64,000 nt of DNA. Source: Aegilops tauschii subsp. strangulata (taxonomy: Eukaryota; Streptophyta; Magnoliopsida; Poales; Poaceae). The notes under the pieces are model-generated. The model worked only from the letters and a program-made list of their open reading frames with translations. It did not search any database and was not told where the DNA came from. Where the stretch lies: positions 465,606,780-465,670,779 of the forward strand of contig NC_053040.3 of NCBI RefSeq assembly GCF_002575655.3, in the 5' to 3' direction. The stretch's first letter is position 1. Each line of letters opens with the position of its first letter. Below, one piece after another: positions 58,587 through 64,000 of this stretch. The translations under genes and the position numbers were made by a program.

Positions 58587-61500
58587 TGTGATGCCCAGAT
58601 AATTAAGCAACAGTAACCCTCTACTAATGATGCCACGTCACCTCGGTTACTATTGTTAATCCCGCGTTAGTTCAAAATCGATTCAAAATTCAAATTCAAA
58701 ATAAAGGCAAACAACAAAAGTTTTGAAACATTAAAACTAAAATGTTTAGTTTGTGGCAGATCGAACACTTAGTAAATACTGGTGAAGAAACCACACTTCT
58801 GTAAACTATTTAAATGCACTATAGTAATTAAAATAGCGGAAAAACTATTATTTAAATGCTCTTAAAATAATAGACAGATACAAACTTCTTTATTTAATGT
58901 GCCAAAATAATTGTGGCAGTGGCATGATTACTAATACTAAATTAGGTATAACTTTTGTATTTTATAAAACAAAACTAAACTGGTAAATAAAAGAGAACAA
59001 AAAAGGGAAATAAAACAAGACCAAAAAAAGTAAAACAGAAAACAAAAACAATTGGGGGGAACGGGGCAGACCCCTCTTGGGCCGCTTGGCCCACTTTCCC
59101 CACCAGCCCAGCCGGCCTGGCTGGCCCGCCAGCGCCCCTCCCACCTCCTCTGTTCACAGGGGAGGCGTGGGCGCCGTCAATGGCCGCCACGGCCGAGGCC
59201 GTCGCCGTGGCGCCCATCCACGAACACCCCCGGCCTATAAATCCCGCCGGCGAGCTCCCCTCGCCGAAAACCATAGTCCTATCCCCTCCCATCACGCCCC
59301 CAATTCCTCCGTCGCTCTCCTCCTTCGACTTCTTCGTTGCCCGAAGCCATCATCGTCACGTCGTCGTCGTCTTCGCGGCCAGGAGCTTCTTCGAGCCACG
59401 ATTGAGTGTTTAGGAGGCGCGCTGCATCCATCCACGTCGACTACGAGGATCGATTCAACTGGAATCGCACAGCGCCCTCGCCATCGACCGATCTACTTCG
59501 TCTACGTCCACCGCACGTCGTCGCCGAATCCTCCACATAGAGCCCTCCCGAGCCCACTTGAGTACACCTACAGGACCAATGTGAGCAACTGCACAGAACC
59601 CCCTCCGTTTTAAGCTTGATTTCGAGCTCTAGCTCACGTTTATCGTCGTCCAGCTCCCGCCAACGCCTGTCCATGATGTAGTGCACGTTATCGTCCACCC
59701 CTGCTTGAGCCGATGCTACTGCTCGACTCGGCGTGCTTTACTCGTTCAGTAGCACACACCCGCGCGCCGTCCCGCTGTCGAAGTTGGCCGTCCATGCCTT
59801 GTCGCGCACTGCTGCTTCCCCGTCTCGCACCGCGTTGCTGCCCCGCACGCCTCGCCGACCCGCCGCAGCCGCCCCTGTCGTGGTTGCCGCCTTGCCCGGC
59901 CCCGTCTAGCTGCGCCGGCCGCCCCTCCGCTGCGCCGGCCGCCTCCGCCGCTGCTTCTCCCCGCTTGCCCGAGCTCGCCTGCTCCGCTCGTCGCCAACGC
60001 TGCAGCGTTGCTCTGCTGCTCACCTGCTCTGCTGCGCAGCTCCCGACCGCTGTTGCCGCCGCTACCAGCCGCGCCCGAGGCCACGCCCGCCTCTAGCCGC
60101 CGTTGTACGCCTCCGGTCGCCTGCTGCTAGCGCCGCCCGGCCAGATCGCCTGCCCCACGCCGTTGTTGGCGCTGCCTTGCCGGCCGCGCTCCCCGCGCGT
60201 CGCCGCTGCTACTCGGCTACAGTAACTGAATGTTACTATAGCGGTAGCTAGCTTTGCTACGATTACACTCACTACCCCTCTGTACTGCAGCAAAACAACA
60301 ACAAAACGACTTCTAATGTGGGTAAAGATAATACGCGTGGAAAGTACACTTGACAAACTCCGTTTTATCCCATTGATCCATATTCAAAATATGTAAGGAT
60401 TAAATCCTATGAAAATCACAAAATCCCATGTTCGTATATTTTAACAGTTTCTGGAATTAACTTCAAGTGGCACTTTTCAAATACAGTTTCGATCAAGCAA
60501 CTGAACTCTAACATGGATGTCAATGATACTGTCATGTAGATCACAGAAAGATGATAAAAATTGGTAAAAGGCACTAATTCATTGGATGTACAGAACACTA
60601 TTTATAGCCTCTAAAAAACAGCTTAGTGATATTAAAAAACTGAACAATTCTCAGACTTGGCCAATTTTCAGGAAATTCCATAATATTGATTAAACTTTGA
60701 AAATTAATATAAAATAATCCGTAACTCGGATGAAAATACTTTGTACATGAAAGTTTCTCAGAACGACGAGACGATTCCGAATACGCAGTCCGTTCGTCCG
60801 CCACACGTCCCTAGCATAGCGAACACACAACTTTCCTCCTCCGGTTCATCTGTCCGAAAACGCGAAACACCGGGGATACTTTCCCGGATGTTTCCCCCCT
60901 TCGCCGGTATCGCCTACTACTGCGTTAGGTCACACCTAGCACCGCGAACTGCCATGTTATGCTTTGTGTTGCTTTGATTGCTCTATTATTTATTTGTGTT
61001 CCCCCTCCGTTACTTCTTTCCAGTAGACCTCGAGACCGCCGCCGATACCCCCATGATCGACTACATCGATGACGAGCCCCTCCTTCTTGCCAAAGCAACC
61101 AGGCAAGCCCCCCCCCCTTGATCACTAGATATCGCCTATTCCTTCTCTCTACTGCTTGCATTAGAGTAGTGTAGCATGTTACTACTTTCGGTTAATCCTG
61201 TTCTGCTGCATAGCCTGTCATTGTTGCTACAGTTGTTACCCTTACCTGCAATCCTAAATGCTTAGTATAGGATGCTAGTATTCCATCAATGGCCCTACAC
61301 TCTTGTCCATCTGCCATGCTATACTACTGGGCCGTGATCACTTCGGGAGGTGATCACGGGCATATGCTATATACTTTATACTGTTACATTACTTATGATA
61401 CTGTTTGGAGATGGGGGCTGAAGGGGCAGGTGGCTCCATCCCGGTAGACATGGGCCTGGGTTCCCGACGGCCCCCGACTGTTACTTTGTGACGGAGCGAC

Positions 61501-62788
61501 AGGGCAGGTAGAGACCACCTAGGAGAGAGGTGGGCCTGGCCCGGTCGGCGTTTGCGGAAACTTCAATTAAAACGCTTAACGAGATCTTGGTATTTGATCT
61601 GATTCTGGCCACTGGCCTATACGCACTAACCAACTACGCGGGAACAGTTATGGGCACTCGACGTCGTGGTATCAGCCGAAGCCTTCTTGATGTCAGCGAC
61701 TGAGCGGCGCGCGCCGGATTGGACCGTAAGCCTGCTCTTGTATTAAGGGGGCTAGGTCTGCTTCCGGCTGCCCATGCAACGTGCAGTTGTGCAATGGGCG
61801 ATGGGCCCAGACCCCTGCGCCATAGGATTTAGACCAGCGTGCTGACCTCTCTGTTGTGCCTAGGTAGGGCTACAACGTGTTGATCTTCCAAGGCCGAGCA
61901 TGACCCAGGAAAGTGTGTCCGGCCAAATGGGATCGAGCGTGTTGGGTAATGTGGTGCACCTCTGCAGGGAAGTTTATCTATTCGAATAGCCGTGATCCTC
62001 GGTAACAGGACAACCCGGAATTGTACCTTGACCTTATGACAACTAGAACCGGATACTTAATAAAACACACCCTTCCAAGTGCCAGATATAACCCGGTGAT
62101 CGCTCTCACACAGGGCGATGAGGGGAGGATCGCCGGGTAGGAATATGCTATGCGATGCTACCTTGTGAACTTACCATCTACTCTCTTCTACATGTTGCAA
62201 GATGGAGGCTGCCAGAAGCGTAGTCTTCGACATGACTAGCTATCCCCCTCTTATTTCGGCATTCTGCAGTTCAGTCCACCGATATTGCCCCTTTACATAG
62301 ATACCCATGCATATGTAGTGTAGATCCTTGCTTGCGGGTACTTTGGATGAGTACTCACGGTTGCTTTTCTCCCTCTTTTCCCCCTTTCCATTCTACCTGG
62401 TTGTCGCAACCAGACCACCGTCGACGACGACTCGTACTACACCGGAGGTGCCTACTACTACGTGCAGGCCGCTGACGACGCCAGGAGTAGTTTAGGAGGA
62501 TCCCAGGCAGGAGGCATGCGCCTCTTTCGATATGTATCCCAGTTTGTGCTAGTCTTCTTAAGGCAAACTTGTTTAACTTATGTTTGTACTCAGATATTGT
62601 TGCTTCCGCTGACTCGTCTATGATCGAGCACTTGTATTCGAGCCCTCGAGGCCCCTGGCTTGTAATATGATGCTTGTATGACTTATTTTATTTTAGAGTT
62701 GTATTGTGATATCTTCCCGTGAGTCCCTGATCTTGATCGTACATGTTTGCGTGTATGATTAGTGTATGATTGAATCGGGGGCGTCACA
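58587..62788 (+). repeat. Element 5 3' LTR
   Basis: It begins TGTGATGCCC and ends GGGGCGTCACA. It is close to the 5' copy, with the same blocks: TATA box 59235-59242, exon-like module 61027-61102 and CTGCAGGG block about 61954-61994. About 23 bp are deleted near 62414 relative to the 5' LTR, and several smaller indels occur. Confidence 0.9.
61027..61102 (+). other. Exon-like module in element 5 3' LTR
   Basis: The same 76-bp length, the same open acidic frame (reading DTPMIDYIDDEPLLL) and the same CCAG|GCAAGC end as in the 5' LTR. Confidence 0.35.
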
Positions 62789-62793
62789 GTGTC

Positions 62794-63942
62794 ATCACAA
62801 TAATCATCATAAATAGGAGGCATGCTATCATCATAATAAACTTGCTCATCCAAACTTGGGAGGCTGAAAATATCATCTCCATTAAACATAGCATCCCCAA
62901 GCTTGGGACAAACATTAATTGCAGCAAATAAATTCTCAGACATGTCATTCTCATCAAACATAGCATCCCCAAGCTTGGGCCTTTTCATATCATAAGCATA
63001 ATCACTCTCATCATTAATAGTATGGATAGCACCAATAGTATAGCAATTATCATCGTCACAATGAGTAGTAGGAGCAACATCATTTGGGAGGGATACCTTT
63101 CTACCTTTGCTTCTCCGTCTTTTGTTTTTCTTCTTCACATCATGTGTGGGTTTAACCCTCTCTTTTGAGCTCCTTATTAATGAGATTGGTTGAATAGAAA
63201 GCTCCTCCTCGTTACCTGATTCATCATAAGAAATAATAGGAGGATATTGGGAAGTCTCTTCCCTTTCATTAGTATTCTCTTCATCTTCTATTTGTTTTCT
63301 TTTCTTTATGTAATTGGCAATATAAGGATTTTCAATGCAATTCACCGCACAATACATAAAAATTTCTTCTAGATCAAAATCAAGAACTGTCTCAATGGCA
63401 AATTCTGGAATATCCTTAGTCATACGTTTTATTTCTTCATAACCCAAAAGCAAACTAAGTTCATTATGATGCGCAAGGGAAATCAAGTCATCACAATTTT
63501 TGGACACAATTCGATCATGAAACAATTTGCATTGGATATTTAAATGACCACGTTCATTGCAAAGTTCACAAGGATGGCTAAGAAAATTTAAATTTTCAGC
63601 ACAAACATCTAGCCTTTCTTGCAACCATTTAGTTTCTAAATACTTCTGCCTCTTGCAAAATCCATCTTCCCTATTTGGTGTGTACTTGCAAACTCTATGT
63701 ACTTTACAAAAGTTGGCATGCTTATAAGAGACATTTTCATCATGACTAGTACAATCATCATTAGTACTATGGATATTCAAAGAGTTCATACTAACAACAT
63801 TGCAATCATGCTCATCATTCAAAGATTTAGTGCCAAACATTCTAATGCATTCTTCCTCTAGCAATTGAGCACAATTATCGAAATCCTTATTCTCATGAAA
63901 GATATTAAAAATATGAAGCATATGAGGCACCCTCAATTTCAT
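62794..63942 (-). pseudogene. Gag-like zinc-knuckle ORF of element 6, N-terminal part
   Basis: The ORF starts at ATG 63942-63940 (MKLRVPHMLHIFNIF) and is open for 383 codons up to the insertion point of element 5. It has cysteine/histidine-rich stretches, then a canonical CCHC knuckle CELCNERGHLNIQC (about residues 127-140). A basic patch, KKKNKRRRSKGRK, is a possible nuclear or RNA-binding signal. Two copies of PKLGDAMF follow, then an acidic Asp/Tyr-rich tail. The apparent extension to 62683 is LTR sequence of element 5 and not part of the protein. A gag-like RNA-binding role is inferred from the knuckle. No protease or polymerase is attached. Confidence 0.75.
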
Positions 63943-64000
63943 TTTTTGTAGTTTTCTTTTATAAACTAAACTAGAGATAAAAAAAGAAACAAAAAGATTC

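Larger units (their letters stand above)
45505..62788 (+). mobile_element. Element 5: sense Ty3-type element with 4.2-kb LTRs, carrying a nested solo LTR
   Basis: Two LTRs (45505-49727 and 58587-62788) flank a degenerate internal region with a tRNA-iMet primer site and a polypurine tract. GTGTC is duplicated at 45500-45504 and 62789-62793. Element 4 is nested at 51364-56013. After removing it the internal region is about 4.2 kb with no readable pol, so the element is degenerate or non-autonomous. Gypsy assignment rests on the primer site, the CGGGACGAGATTTC sequence before the polypurine tract and LTR similarity to element 3. Confidence 0.9.
28697..64000 (-). mobile_element. Element 6: antisense non-autonomous LTR retrotransposon, 5' LTR outside window
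   Basis: Pieces in order on the minus strand are a gag-like ORF (63942-62794 and 45499-45136), a non-coding region (45135-43487 and 31638-30350), a polypurine tract and the 3' LTR (30332-28697). Elements 5 and 3 interrupt it with clean 5-bp duplications (GTGTC; CAATG). The non-coding region matches element 2 in order and landmarks. No pol is present between ORF and LTR. The 5' LTR and any upstream ORF lie beyond the right edge. The left flank CCCAC (28692-28696) should recur there. Confidence 0.85.

Noticed and set aside
62683..62788. C-terminal extension of the element 6 ORF
   Set aside because: It is LTR sequence of element 5 read through the insertion junction at 62789-62793.
1..64000. 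Host genes, tRNA, rRNA, bacterial-type operons or defence systems
   Set aside because: I read both strands and found no credible example. All recognisable coding sequence belongs to transposable elements.

Overview
The window is a stack of nested transposable elements from a large grass genome, almost certainly Triticeae (wheat, Aegilops, barley or rye type). The evidence is an Angela/BARE/WIS-type copia element, Athila-type gypsy elements with roughly 1.5-kb LTRs, gypsy families with LTRs above 4 kb, a Sirevirus-type solo LTR, and a CACTA element with GGCCC-rich subterminal repeats. I find no host gene, tRNA or rRNA. Family names are from memory of typical sequences; no database was searched.

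Layout. (A) 13370-22382 is a decayed, sense-strand Ty1/copia element of the Angela type. Its 5' LTR is split by Athila-type Ty3 element 1 (window start to 13369), so the beginning of the Angela LTR should lie upstream of the window. Element 1 carries a broken pol, an extra ORF in the env position, and a 3' LTR that is itself split by element 2 (6066-12858). Element 2 is a complete non-autonomous LTR element with an ATGAG target duplication. A Sirevirus-like solo LTR (17904-20579) splits the Angela integrase.

(B) At 22383 a CACTA transposon starts inside the Angela RNase H region. It carries an antisense TNP1/Transposase_24-like gene in pieces with duplicated exons, plus a Tourist-like MITE. 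At 28697 the CACTA is interrupted by element 6, an antisense non-autonomous LTR element related to element 2. The far ends of both lie beyond the right edge.

(C) Element 6 contains two long-LTR Ty3 insertions. Element 3 (31639-43481, antisense, two 4,099-bp LTRs, CAATG duplication) and element 5 (45505-62788, sense, LTRs of about 4.2 kb, GTGTC duplication). Element 5 carries a 4.65-kb solo LTR, element 4 (51364-56013, CTTCA duplication). The element 6 gag-like zinc-knuckle ORF is split by element 5, with its N-terminal part at 62794-63942 and its tail at 45136-45499.

The coding regions are mostly inactivated by frameshifts, stops and insertions, so no working pathway is encoded. The most interesting structure is not an ordinary gene. 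The three long-LTR families (elements 3, 4 and 5) share ordered conserved blocks at nearly constant spacing, including a short exon-like segment ending CAG|GCAAG and a block around CCTGCAGG followed by TTCGAA. This suggests a common structured, possibly spliced, transcription unit inside the LTR. The Sirevirus-type LTR carries 104-bp tandem modules with palindromes and apparently covarying hairpins. The CACTA gene shows two rounds of exon duplication.
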